This document shows, one piece after another, positions 11,466 through 22,084 of a stretch of 64,000 nt of DNA. The stretch lies in assembly GCA_025531455.1 (NCBI GenBank), contig JAMYHL010000011.1, positions 372,001 through 436,000 on the forward strand. The letters run 5' to 3'. The notes beneath the pieces were generated by a model, which was given only the letters and a program-made list of their open reading frames with translations, was not told the DNA's origin and did not search any database. How positions within the stretch are numbered: position 1 is the first letter of the stretch; each line of letters begins with the position of its first letter. Origin of the DNA: Apiotrichum sp. Y4204 (Eukaryota; Basidiomycota; Tremellomycetes; Trichosporonales; Trichosporonaceae). A program made the translations under genes and the position numbers.

Positions 11466-12758
11466 CTAATCCCAGTCGTGTCGCGCATTATCGCGGGGAG
11501 GACGGCCGCGGGCCCGGGGCCGACGCTCGCCGTCATAAGAGCCACCTCGACGCTCGCGGTCCCCACCAAAAGAGTCACGCCGACGACCGCCCTCAGACGA
11601 GTCATCCCACGGACCGTTGCTCGCAGCAATACGTGTCCTGTGACGGAACAACCGCTTGCCCTCCGCCTTGCGCTCGAAGATCTCGGCCTCGCGCCGTGTG
11701 TCCTCTGCGATCGCCTTCTCGAGCACCGCAAGCAGGGTGTACGCGTCGGATCCCCAGTGGTTACGGTGGTGCAGGAGGTCACTGCCAACGACGTTAGTTA
11801 CGTTCGTGACAATACCGTTTGTCGTGCGGTCCCAGGCAACAGCATGTGCCTCCATCTCGCGGATAGCAGAGACTACGCCCTCGAGGTCGCGGAACGCATC
11901 CCACCGTGTGCGGAGCAGCTCGTTGAAAGCCGAGGTCTGGCATCCGGCGAGATACGACTCTACGCCGAGGGCCCGCGCGTGCTCAAACATGGCGAGCGAG
12001 AGATGCGGTGCTGCGAGGGTGCGGAGATGGCGCATGACGGCAGCCAGCAAGCGCGGGTATGTACGGAGATAGCCCGCGCGCGACTGCGAGTCGAGGGCTT
12101 CGCGCGTAAACACATTCTCCTCGGCCCACGAGACGACCTCGGCCGCCGACGTGATCATCATGAGTGCCTCGGTCTTGGCATCCACCTCCTCCCTGAGCGC
12201 CGGATCCTCCTCCTCGATACGCTTCCTCGAGAGGCCGGACGGGCGGACGAGGCTGCTCAGCGCGCCGCCCTGCACAGGCTGAAGCATGCGGGCGTTCAAA
12301 TCCCGGAACATGGCCTGCAGGCTATCGCGCACTTTGCCCGCCTCGGCCGGCGTCTGTCCCAGTGCACGGTGCAAGCGCGATGTCGTGCCCTTGAAGCTGC
12401 GCGAGGCCGGGGTCGAACGCTCAAGGAGCGACTTGAGGCCCGGCTTGGAGCTCGACGACTCCGAAGTGATGACGGAGGCACTGATGTTAGCTGGCAGCCA
12501 AGGCATAGTAGGCACTGCTCACGGTGTTCGCAGAACGCGCTCCCACAGATCCTCGACGGCGGCAGCATTGGCTTCAGGCGAGCGCAAGGGTGGCACGCCG
12601 GACTTAAAGGACGACGACGGGGAAAATGAGGATTTGGGTTGCGAGTCGGCTTCGAGCTCTGGGGTGCCGGATGCGCTTGTGCCAAACCGCGCAGCGGCGA
12701 TCCCGAAACGCGCGCTCCGTGAGGTGCGTAGCAGGCTGTGCTCTAGTGTCGACAGCAT
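11466..12758 (-). CDS. Putative mitochondrial protein, possibly Mtf2-like
   Basis: Two exons on the minus strand (12758-12523, 12480-11466) encode 416 residues. The N-terminus, MLSTLEHSLLRTSRSARFG, has hydroxylated and Arg residues and no acidic ones apart from one Glu. It looks like a cleavable mitochondrial presequence, which is why I start at 12758 although the frame is open further upstream. The middle is Ser/Pro-rich. The helical C-terminal half (about 150-340) contains SWAEENVFTREALD, YPRLLAAVMRHLR, LGVESYLAGCQTSAFNELLR and EGVVSAIREMEAHAVAWD. This pattern reminds me of the C-terminal region of fungal Mtf2-like mitochondrial mRNA-processing/translation factors. The last ~60 residues are Arg/Gly/Asp-rich, possibly RNA-binding. 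Presequence and gene structure are seen; the Mtf2 link is a recollection-based inference and could be wrong. Confidence 0.5.
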
Positions 12759-13135
12759 CGTGGTCGACGATGCGGGTGAGGTGGGCTGGAATGAGATGAG
12801 TAGATCAGTAAGGAGCTGCTCCGACTTCTCGAGCGACGATCGATGAGGCCGGCTGGAAAATATTGGTCCCGAGCATCGATGAGTGGCGACATGACAACCC
12901 CCCAGGACCTTATCATAGCAGCCAAAACAGAGTCTGTAATCTTCACAATGTCCTGTATCATGCGGAAAAGGCGACTTTATACATGAATCTATGTGGAATG
13001 AAGTCATGGGAATGTATCTCGAACGAGAGATGGTTTGTACAGTTGCAAGTCAAGCACGCGGTTCGTTGACGTCTCTCTGTTCTTCCCGGGTGCATGGCGA
13101 CTCCCTAATCAGTCCCGTTGGTTCTCGAGCCACGA
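12759..13135. other. intergenic: upstream of the Mtf2-like gene
   Basis: Lies between the start of the Mtf2-like gene and the 3' end of the next minus-strand gene. No further gene is seen. Confidence 0.55.
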
Positions 13136-14626
13136 TCAGTCTCGATGGGCGGCGTTCCGCCCCGTCCCGCTGCATCCATGGATCCCTCCGCTTGCCTCTT
13201 TGCCCTTCATGCGCTGCTCCAGCGCCGCAACGCGATCGGAGGGATATGCCCCGTTCCAAACCTCACGACCGTTCACAAACGCCAGGCGAGGAAGGCCATG
13301 TTGTTCGATGATGAAGGACGCCGCAACGTTGGCCCAAATCGCGGCTGCCATTAGAATCTCCCACATCCGCTGGTGACCGACTCACCCTCTGCCATGACCC
13401 GTCCTTCGGAAAGAGCGGCCGCCATCGCGCCCATGAATGCATTGCCGGCGCCTGTGGGGTCGACCACGGCGCCTTGGCAGTCGGGGTCCTGGGGGTGCCA
13501 AAACGGTTCGACCCAGTGCACGGGAACGCAAGGAGGAACCCGCATATGCGGGTCATTGAGCGCCCCAGGAGGGAGCTGAGCTGTGAGCGCGTAGACGCAT
13601 CCTAGGGGACCGGCACGGATGACGGCGCCGATGCGTGGACGCAGAGCAACAAGACGCCGCGTAAGATACTCCAGAGTCGTGATCGCCGATGCCGCGGAAG
13701 GAGGGGTGGAGCCGAAAAGCGCCAGCGCCTCAGTATGGTTTGGGCTACGGTGAGATGCCGAGGGTGGATCATGCCTACCTAATGACATCGACCTGTCGCG
13801 CGAGACGGGCGATCACGTCCAAATTCTCGGGGATACAGGAAGGCTTGCGTTAGAGTTGGAGAATGAGTGCCATTATGTGTGTGGATGGCAAACTGCGACT
13901 CACAGGTTCGGGCTCCCATACTATTCCTGGGCTCCAGCCGTGATCCTGCTCCGTCTGCGCAATCTCGGAGATCTCCTTTAGGATCTGCTCAGTGCGGTCC
14001 GGCATGGACACAAGATGGAGCCAGCGAGGAAGAGGGTTCGTGAATCGTGTGTCCAAGAGATCCGTGGGATACAGAAGTCGCGGGGGAGTGAGGTACGCAA
14101 ACCTGGTTTGTGTCAGTGTTGGACGCGTTACCGCCAGCTCATCTGCACATCATACACAAATCGCACTTACCCCCTGACCTCCCCGTCGTAAGTGTTCACT
14201 GCACGGGTCGTTCCGTGTCCGTCATTGCGCACGCGCCAGGCCCACATGTTACCGAAGCTCTCCATGGCACCACGCATTGCTTTTGGCAACGTGCTCGGCG
14301 TGTAGTCGACGACCATGCCGAGCTTGCTGGGCGAGAGAAAAATGCGTGCACCAACAATAGCTGTCATCAGTTTCTGCAGATGTTACCTCGGGCAGCGTAC
14401 CATACGTTCCTGCGCCTCCGATCTGGTGTCAGCGAGGTTGAACGTGTTGTGACATACCTGATCGGGCTTGCTGACCACTTCTTTGCCATCCTCGACGCGC
14501 GTGAAAGAATCAATTATCAGCGCCTCTGTCGTCAGTGCACTGAGGTCAGTGGCGGGGTGACGCACCGAGAGTGGCTACTGCGATCCCTGTCGAGTCTCCG
14601 TTGGTCGCTCTCTTGTATCCGTTCAT
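13136..14626 (-). CDS. PfkB-family carbohydrate kinase, Mak32-like
   Basis: Eight small exons on the minus strand (14626-14566, 14525-14458, 14422-14401, 14360-14171, 14102-13904, 13843-13779, 13744-13386, 13344-13136) give 390 residues. One internal exon is only 22 nt. The fold is ribokinase-like: IGGAGTY and GARIFLSPSKLG near the N-terminus, WSPGIVWEPEP and QVDVISPNHTEAL in the middle, and PfkB signature 2 as VDPTGAGNAFMG near residue 320. This order and the WEP motif fit the fungal Mak32 subgroup, whose yeast member affects stability of L-A virus-dependent killer RNA and whose substrate is unknown. The catalytic aspartate normally found in TGAGD is Asn here. As far as I recall this is shared by Mak32 relatives, so kinase activity is doubtful. 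The exact last-exon reading is less certain. Confidence 0.8.
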
Positions 14627-14765
14627 TTTATGAAGTGGGTGTTACAACAGTTGACGGTCGAGATGATGAGTGAATGGATGAAGTAGGGAAGAGTGGAAGA
14701 CGATGAATTCTTCCAGCTCTTTCGCTTGAAATATTATCGCCTGTCCACCGTCGCCTGAGCCGCTC

Positions 14766-14797
14766 TACCGCTGTACCGCTGTACCGCTGTACCACTG
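14766..14797. repeat. 8-bp tandem repeat, 4 copies
   Basis: Unit TACCGCTG, three perfect copies plus one with G to A, immediately upstream of the PfkB gene start. Confidence 0.9.
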
Positions 14798-15350
14798 TTG
14801 TATCTGTCACTGATCGCTGTGCCTATGCGCCAGCTTCCCAGCTGCTGATGTCTGCCGCCGGTAAGGCTAGTATAGCTAGTATAGACTCTTTTTTTTTTGT
14901 TTTGTTTTTTTTTGTCTTCCCCTGCTGGTCTCTGCTTAGCGTCGTGGCGATCTTGTCTGTCTGAAGTCCCTCAGATGTCGAGAAGCAAAGCTACGAAGTA
15001 AAGAAGCACCAGCTGCTTCCCAACAGATCTCGGCGCTCGCGCCGATCGGCGTTGGAGACGGTTTCGTGCCTCGGTTCCTCGGTAGATATCAACGTGCTCA
15101 CAGACGACGGGTACGACGGGTGCACGGAAGCCACCATATGCCAGACGGCCGCGGAACGAGGTGACTCGACTATCGGCGTTCTTTGCGTCGCGAGGACCAA
15201 TTCTGGAATATTCAAAAGATCCCCCAAGATAACAATGATAGTGACGAATGTGAGGTATGGGCGTTCCTCGCCCAAGGTTTGTTACCGCGTTGCTGCACAA
15301 GACATGCCTAACATGGTGTGGTTTTTACCTTTGCATGCCCCCACATGCCC

Positions 15351-15385
15351 AGCTTGGAGCTTGGAGCTTGGAGCTTGGAGCTTGG
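15351..15385. repeat. 7-bp tandem repeat, 5 copies
   Basis: Five perfect copies of AGCTTGG, followed about 25 bp later by roughly three copies of a second 7-bp unit (AGGCCTC). Confidence 0.9.
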
Positions 15386-15704
15386 GAGTAGGCAGCATTC
15401 CTCATCACAGGCCTCAGGCCTCAGGCCTGGGCGGAATGACAGCATGGGGATCTCACCATTGTTCTGAACCAGAAGGCACGTGACCCGAGACTGCGAGCTC
15501 TTTTGCTAGCTCCAGATCCCCATGTTTTGGAGTTCGAATCTACGGCACAGACGGCGGTCAGGCCGGCCCCTGCGCCGAGGGCAAATCAAGGACACGTCAT
15601 TCGAGCCCTCGATACTGGCGTTGAGCAAGGCCAATGACCGAGCACTGCACCCACAGGCCAAACAACAAAAACACTTTGCTGTCGACTTCTCCTCATCAAC
15701 AACG

Positions 15705-16454
15705 ATGACGACCAGTATCACAGTCAGTGTCTCTTCTTCACAGCCAGCACTCGTACTCTTCTAACTTCAGGACGCGCGGTTTACGCACTTGCACGCGACC
15801 CCGGGCTACATCTCAGCTCTGCTGACGGACACGGCGCCGGAGGATGATCCAGACCCCTGGTCCGTGATGCCGGGGTACGACGAGAACCTGCCCATCCCAC
15901 TGCACCTGGATCCGCCGCGGCCCGACCACGATGGCCCGTTACCGTCGCAGATTCACCCCAGCTACCCCTTTGGTCGGCCCCGGCGCCATAATGGCGGCAA
16001 GAAGATCCGCAAGCCTGCCCCTGGCAGCTTCCTCGGCCACGAGGGCGGCAGCGACTTGTGGTCGGACATGAATCTCGGCGCGCTTCTTGAGACTACTGAG
16101 GACCGCGAAGAACCGCCTGTGATGGCCGTGAGTTTTGCGAGCGGGGCACCGGACACGTTGTCCACGTTCTAGCAACGTGCCTACTGACGCCAGGGATCGA
16201 AACGCCCGCCATCACCACCGTCGCCGCAGCTACGTCCGTACACAACTCTCGCGCCGCGCTCTCAGCACCTTCGCCGGTATCTTGAGAGGCAACAGGCCTC
16301 TACGGTGCCCGTCCCGGGCGACCAGTTTGATGCGCCGGTTCCCAACGAGACCTACGCGGAAGATGAGGAATCGCAGCAACAGCAACAACAACAACAGCAG
16401 CAGCAGCAGCAGCAACAACAACAACAACAGGCGCAGCAGCGCACCCCGCAGTAG
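15705..16454 (+). CDS. Small polyQ protein, candidate anaphase-promoting complex subunit Apc13
   Basis: Three exons (15705-15722, 15771-16127, 16194-16454) give 211 residues. The N-terminal part reads DARFTHLHATPGY, then DPWSVMPGYDENLPIPLHL followed by DPPRPDHDGP. This resembles the short conserved Apc13/Swm1 block (aromatic-x-HLH, then a DxW-x-LP-x-IP-L-x-LPxP-like acidic motif). In Apc13 that block threads between TPR subunits of the APC/C. The rest is low complexity: a basic Gly/Lys/Arg patch (PRRHNGGKKIRKPAPG), an SP-rich stretch (KRPPSPPSPQ, possible CDK sites) and a C-terminal run of 19 glutamines encoded by mixed CAA/CAG. The Apc13 similarity is short and from memory. If it fails, this is an unrecognised, probably disordered protein. 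Confidence 0.5.
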
Positions 16455-19017
16455 TGGAATGAGCGACGAGGAGACAACAGCACGAAAGTGACGAAACCAT
16501 GGTGACGACCCAGCATTGAGCATTCTGCGGCATTGTGTATACTGTAGCTTACCCCATCATCCCACCCCGCACCACTGTATCATATCCTCTCTCCCTCATA
16601 CTCAGTCTTCCTGTCTCCGTACACAACAAGCCATCGGTGCAGCGCAGAAATGATGAGCCAGCTTTATTGTCATCCTTAAACCGATGCCACGGCATTGGGG
16701 AGAAAAAGGGCGCCCACAATGTGCAAAGTGGGACTGATCTGCGCTGTCGCTGGTGTGTGCCAGAGTACGTAGTGTTGATGCATTATGTGACAGCAGGATC
16801 GCAGGAATAGATGGTGCGGAGCGTGGTTGTTGGTATCAAGTGGAAGTACGGAAGTTTTACATTGGTCTGCCACTGCCATCATTGTCGTAGCATCAATTAC
16901 ATTCCGCATCCTGACTTGGCGAAGGTGGAGGGGCAGATTCCATGGAAAGACAATCTGGGATCCAACGGACCAATCTGGTCGTGCCGCCCCATCGCCCACT
17001 CAGCATCGACGGATGCGGTTATCGCTCGATATGCCGAGACACAAGCCACAGAGTGATTGCCGCATCTTGGCGGGCAAGCGGAGCAGCGATCGGCGGATCC
17101 GGAACACGTTTATTATGATCGTGCGTCCTCGATTTTCTGGGCCTCGACGTGCAACGAGATCGACAAGGGCGCATGGGGCGCATCGCAACGACTGAATCGA
17201 CTGAATCAGAGATCACCGGTGCTCGAGGTGATCCACTGACATACATGGCGATCCTCCTGTTGATCCTCTTGCTGCAATTGCTGATCCTCCTGTCCCACTG
17301 CTGTATGCGCTGATCCCCCTAGATCCCTTGCATCCGTTGTGTCCCCCCTCGAGGTCTTACCAAATGACCATTCTCTCGCATACACGCTGATCGCAGGGGA
17401 TTCGACACCCAGCGGTGATCACAGAAACCGTCCGCCGATCCGTTAGCCATTGAGTCGGACATTAGATGTCTACGATTCCACATTCAAACAGCGCTGCCCA
17501 CGCTGCCCACCACTGCAAGCATGCACGTTTTGCATACTGCACATCCAAACGACACATGCGGCACACTGTATGCCGTCCCCGCACGTTGACAGCACGACAA
17601 TCCGCGTGTCCACAAGGCCCCGCGGTCCCCATACGTAGATTACTTCAGTGGGTGCCCATGTGGGGCTCGTCGCTCGGGCGGGGGTCGTGAGGGCACTCCG
17701 CACCACGGCGTTATCTACACTTGCGCTTGTTCTCGCTGTGCACTGGGCGCTGGGAGGCGGTCGTACGCGAGAAGGGAAGAATCCCGGCAGCTCCGCAAGA
17801 CTGCACGACGCAGGACGAGGGATGCAGGACGCAGTGCCGCCGTGCCGCCGGTCCGCAGACCCGCAGGCCCGCAGTTCCGCACTTCCGCTGATCCGCGATT
17901 TCCCCGGTGGCCCCCGTGCGGCAGCTCCAAGTGCGGGCAATATTTTATTAAAATGGACCAAGCTAGACCAGGGTACGAGAGGGTGAGACAAGAGCCGTTT
18001 TCTGGGTTTGAATTTTTCTGTCGGCCGGTCGGGTTCGGGAAAATGGTGCGCCAATCTCGCCGCCCTTGCCGAGCCCTGGTCGGTCGTTGCTTGTTGCTGG
18101 CACGAACGGGTACGTATGACGCCCGCCCTGAGGACATGTGTACAGCGGATGCGGAATGGCTGGGTAACTGGAAGTGATGGCGAACGTGGAAGTGCTCCAA
18201 GAACAGCAGATGCACATGCAAACAGAACAGTGGACGCATGCATGGCGCCGAAGGTGCAGCGCGATACTCGCCATTAGACCCTTCGGCTATCCGTGCGTCA
18301 CGAGCTGGGTATGTCGTGCAGGACGTGGAGATGGAGTTCGGGGTCCATCGCGTGTGTCATAGACCGTGCGCGACTGAAGCACACAGAGAAGCAAAGAAGC
18401 ATGAAGCACGAAGCACAGGGCGTCGCGCTCGGATGGACGTGCGCCCGTGGGTTCGCACAGTTGCGTGGTATACATGAGAAGATGTCTCTGACAGCTGACT
18501 GACAACGAGTGACGGACGAGTGTGGAGTGTGCCTCTGGTGCCCCGAGCTCTGAGCCCCGCACCCACACATCCCTCGCTGCGCTTCTCGACCCCCTCTGCC
18601 AAGCCCCATCATGCACCTTGCCACACCACAGTACCATGCACAACATGTAACATGCCATGATCATGATTAACCCGTAGGTCATGAACGCGATCTAGAAGTA
18701 CACACAGCTGTTGTGGACTTTGTCTAAGGGGGTTTAAATTTTGTTTTGAGGTTTCATCGTTGGTGGTCGTGCGTCTCGTCCTCATATACGCCCGAAGACG
18801 ATACCCATGGCGTGCAGCTTGGCGCTACCTTGGGTCAGTTATCGTCGGCATTCGTCTCGTCGTCCTCTCGCGCCGCCACCACCACCACCACTCGTCATGA
18901 AGGAGCCGTTGAGGCTGGTTTCTCGTTATTGCCGGTACGCGACAACCTAGGCGTTGAGGCGCGGCTTGCGTTGGTTGTACTGGCTCGCCAGTACGAGATG
19001 GGCTCCGGGGCGTGCAA
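16455..19017. other. 2.6 kb without a convincing gene (3' flanks of Apc13-like and HAP2)
   Basis: The flanking genes converge, so this space is unusually long for 3' flanks. The region holds degenerate GATCCTCCTG-like repeats (about 17250-17330), a run of CCGC-rich near-repeats (17838-17925) and an A/T-rich dip (17938-17955). The longest open frame is on the minus strand at 17470-18243 (257 codons). Its composition (Arg/Ser/Ala/Pro, almost no acidic residues) and lack of any recognisable motif argue against coding. A long 3' UTR or non-coding transcript is possible. Confidence 0.5.
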
Positions 19018-19975
19018 TCATGCTTGCGACGGCGAGGCCTCCTGTGATGCCGATCCGCTGGCGCTCCCGCTGCCGCTTCCGTTCGTGCTCGCGTCGCCGT
19101 TGGCCGCCTTCGCAGCTTCCTCGCGTTTGAGCTGTTCAATCTCATCGGCAGTGAGGAAGCGTCCACCCTTGCCACGGGGACGTGAACACGCGTGACGGTG
19201 TCGGGATTCGTGGAGGTAGGGCTGAAACATGAGCAAGGAACAAGACAAAAGCAATATGTGTACTCACCTTCCTCGAGCGCACAAGACGGTTCAACTCCTC
19301 GAGACGGGCGCGAGCCATACGGCGCTTCAGTATACGGTGATACTGCTTCGCGTTAACGTAGAGCGGCTCCTCATTGTCCACATCGCCCTCGTCTGCGCCT
19401 TCCTCGCCGGTGCCTTCTGCCTTGACAAGCTCCTCGTCGCGCGACATGCTCTCGACACTATAGCTTGCACTTCCGGGGTCGTCGTGCGCGCCCTCCGAGC
19501 TAGCTCCGTAGAGACCGTTTCCATGGCGGTACGATGACGGCCCCGGCTGGGCCAGGTCCAGGTCGAGGAAACGCGATGCATCGCTCGCACTGCCGTTCAC
19601 GTGCATAGTGCCGTTGCTGTGTGCCGAGTGATGGCTGCTGTGCGAGTTGTGCGACTGAGGCTCGGGGCGGTATTGCGTATGTGCGTGCGAGGTGAAATCG
19701 GGCCCGACGAGATGCGGGTAGGCACTGGTTGCGCTGCCACCGTTCGGCTGGGCGCTGCCGGGGCGCTGGTAGTGTCCGTTGGAGACGCCAAACGAACTCA
19801 AGTCGTCAGCGTAGGGGTACGCAAAGTCGAGGCCAGTCTGACCAGCCGAGGTCGAGTCGTTGTCTGATCCGCCCCCGACATAGTCGTAACTATTCCGCAG
19901 GCTGTTATCCCCAAACCCTGGCGAGCCGTACGAGTTGTTGGGCAGAAGCGAGAGAAGAGGTAGTGTCGAATTCAT
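19018..19975 (-). CDS. HAP2: CCAAT-binding factor subunit Hap2 (NF-YA)
   Basis: Sequence-specific subunit of the Hap2/3/5 complex that binds CCAAT boxes and activates respiratory genes. Two exons on the minus strand (19975-19268, 19221-19018) give 303 residues. The core starts at about residue 203: [20 protein letters not shown] is the A1 helix that contacts Hap3/Hap5. The intron falls right after RLVRSRK, and exon 2 continues [11 protein letters not shown], the A2 helix that inserts into the minor groove, then [11 protein letters not shown]. The whole NF-YA signature is intact; CSRP replaces the common MRRP. The N-terminal 200 residues are Ser/Gly/Asn/His-rich and probably disordered. The C-terminal tail is Ser/Gly/Ala-rich. 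The long upstream region suggests a long leader or complex control. Confidence 0.95.
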
Positions 19976-22084
19976 GCTGGGCTACAGGCAGAGCGAGGAG
20001 GGTGCGTATGCGATGCAGTGGCCACGAGCGCGTGTTTCGAAGAATGGTTGACAAGGAAGTCCGAGGTTAAGTGTGATCCCGGGGTTTTGGGTGGGTGGAG
20101 ACGAGATCGGGTAATCGTCGTCGAGGTGCAAAGGTGGCGAGATGTCGACAAGCGCAGAGCCTGGTTAAAAGCCAGATGGCCGTGGGACAAGTGTGGTGCT
20201 CGGGTGGAGAGTCGATGACGATAGTGATGGGAACTGCCAGCGTGTGGATGGACAGGAGGGCGGAACGATGTGGGATGACGACTGAGGGAGGAGAGGACAG
20301 ATGTTGATGACAGAAATTGTTTACTTTATCAGATTCAGAAAAGGGAAAAAGGCAACAACCACTCAAAGAGCAGAGAAGCACGTTGGGGTGTGTGGTTGGA
20401 ATCTGATCTGCGGAGTCGGTGTGTGACGGTGAATGCCAGAGAAGAGAGGATGCACGAGGGTGTGGATGTATGTATGTAATGTATGGCCGCACAAGAAAAA
20501 AGTTGATCTCTCTCTTTGTCAAGGACGGAGAGGATGTTGCTGTTGCACTGGCCGGATAAAAGGAAGGGAAGCAAAGAAAAAAAAAATGGATCCAGGATTG
20601 TGTTGTGCTGTGATAGAGAGACTACTGTCGAGAGACACTACCCGGAGGAGGCAAGGTATGCATGGGGAGAGCCGCGGAGAGGAAGGGGGTAAGCCCGGAG
20701 GGGCGGCACCGGCGGCACGGGGCTTCTCTGTCGGCGAGACTTGACACCCCCTACGGTACAAGGCCCAAAACCCAAGGGCCCACCAGCCAAGACTACAGAA
20801 GCCATATTTTTGACCGGCCGAAAGCAGCGACGCTAAGTACCGGCACTAGAACCACAATATCTGCGGTAATAGCCCAACATAGTAAAAAAAAAAAATCCAT
20901 AAAAAAAAAGAGAGAAAAAGCGGGCGACAAGGCGTGATCTGCACTAGGGAAAAGACGGAAGCCTGCCAGACCCCCATCTGCCGGGGCTGTCCGGACAAGA
21001 AGCAAACACACCCAGCCCACAGTGGGCTATGGGAATCGGAGCCAAGGACAGACTCGGGCCACTGTGGCGTCGCAGTACGACTAGAGTGGGCGAAGCATTG
21101 GGCCCTTGGGAGTTGTGAGCTTTTGTGGAATATGGGGCGGCGAGGGCGCGGGGGCGGAGCGGAGCAGGGGCCGTGCCTCGGTGCCTTTTGCACACACCCG
21201 CGCACACCATCTGGCCCCTGCTGGCTCCTCTGTGTTGGTTGACGACCACCCAGTGCCGTGAGATAAGTACATTCTTGTTCTCTGGATTCCAACTCGTTTG
21301 AGAGCTTGGTCGAGGTACAAAAGAGAGCTTCTTATCACCATCGTCTCGCTGTTCTCGGTATCCACACCAAGAGTCCAGACCACATTGCTCGCTACCGCAT
21401 CGAGTGCGCATAATGCTCTCCAAAACGCGCCAGATGGGGGCTTTAGACCGGTCCATGCTTGCATGCTGTTGTTGCTGTTGCTGTTACTATAAGGTACGGA
21501 CGCCAGGTCCGCAGGGCGAACTCTCACCCACCGGACACCTTCGTCCGATCATTTCCGGAGTTTGCTTTGATAAAGGAATTCGCACAGCCCATAAAAACAC
21601 ATCATTTAAGAGAAGCTTTGCGCTGCGTGGCTTGCATGTGGCTTCTTGAATTGTCTTACTTATGTAACAGAACGCGGGCTAGGCATGGCTGTGTTTCTGA
21701 AAGTGCCACTTGGTCTGATTTCCGTGTATCGCCGCCCTCATCTTCCCTGCCTGGCTGGTATCCTTCGGTACTCCGAGAAGCCCCGTATGAGGATGAATGG
21801 GCACTGGGGACCGAGCCCGTCAGCCCGTTGGCTCCCTCGGCTGGTTGGCTGTAGCTGGTTGGTTGCTGGCTGGCAGACTAGCAGACTGGCTGGCTGGCGG
21901 ATTGCTCCTGGGCTGGGACGGAGAATGACTCCAGGTCCCTCCTCGGCTGCGCTGCCTGCTCGCCAGCCTGTGTGCAGCCTGCAGCCTGGCGGGTCGCTGC
22001 TCCCCACCACCTCCCAGTCCTTCAACACTACCACTCACCTCGTCGTCCTCCTCCCCCACACACCCCCTCACCACTCCGTTCAAA
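19976..22084. other. 2.1 kb divergent promoter region (HAP2/ATP5)
   Basis: Upstream of both HAP2 (minus) and ATP5 (plus). It contains A-tracts at 20576-20587 and 20882-20912 and a low-complexity TGGC/TTGG-rich stretch at 21838-21902. The last ~100 bases before ATP5 are CT/CA-rich. No supportable gene. Confidence 0.55.

Larger units (their letters stand above)
14627..15704. other. intergenic, 1.1 kb divergent promoter region with simple repeats
   Basis: Lies between two divergent genes. It contains an 8-bp tandem repeat (14766-14797), a T-rich tract (about 14889-14922) and two 7-bp tandem repeats (15351-15385 and about 15409-15428). No coding frame is supportable. Confidence 0.55.

Noticed and set aside
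11478..12629. 383-codon plus-strand frame opposite the Mtf2-like gene
   Set aside because: Arg/Leu/Ala-rich antisense shadow without motifs; the minus-strand model has a presequence and consistent splicing.
15520..15560. TTCGAATC sequence resembling a tRNA B box
   Set aside because: The flanking bases do not form a T-stem and no A box or acceptor stem fits.
17470..18243. 257-codon minus-strand frame with a signal-peptide-like start
   Set aside because: No motif, biased composition, no intron and no family resemblance. Kept only as a low-interest lead.
20576..20912. A-tracts that could mark a retroposed element
   Set aside because: No target-site duplication, reverse transcriptase or other element sequence nearby; simple A-rich promoter sequence is enough.
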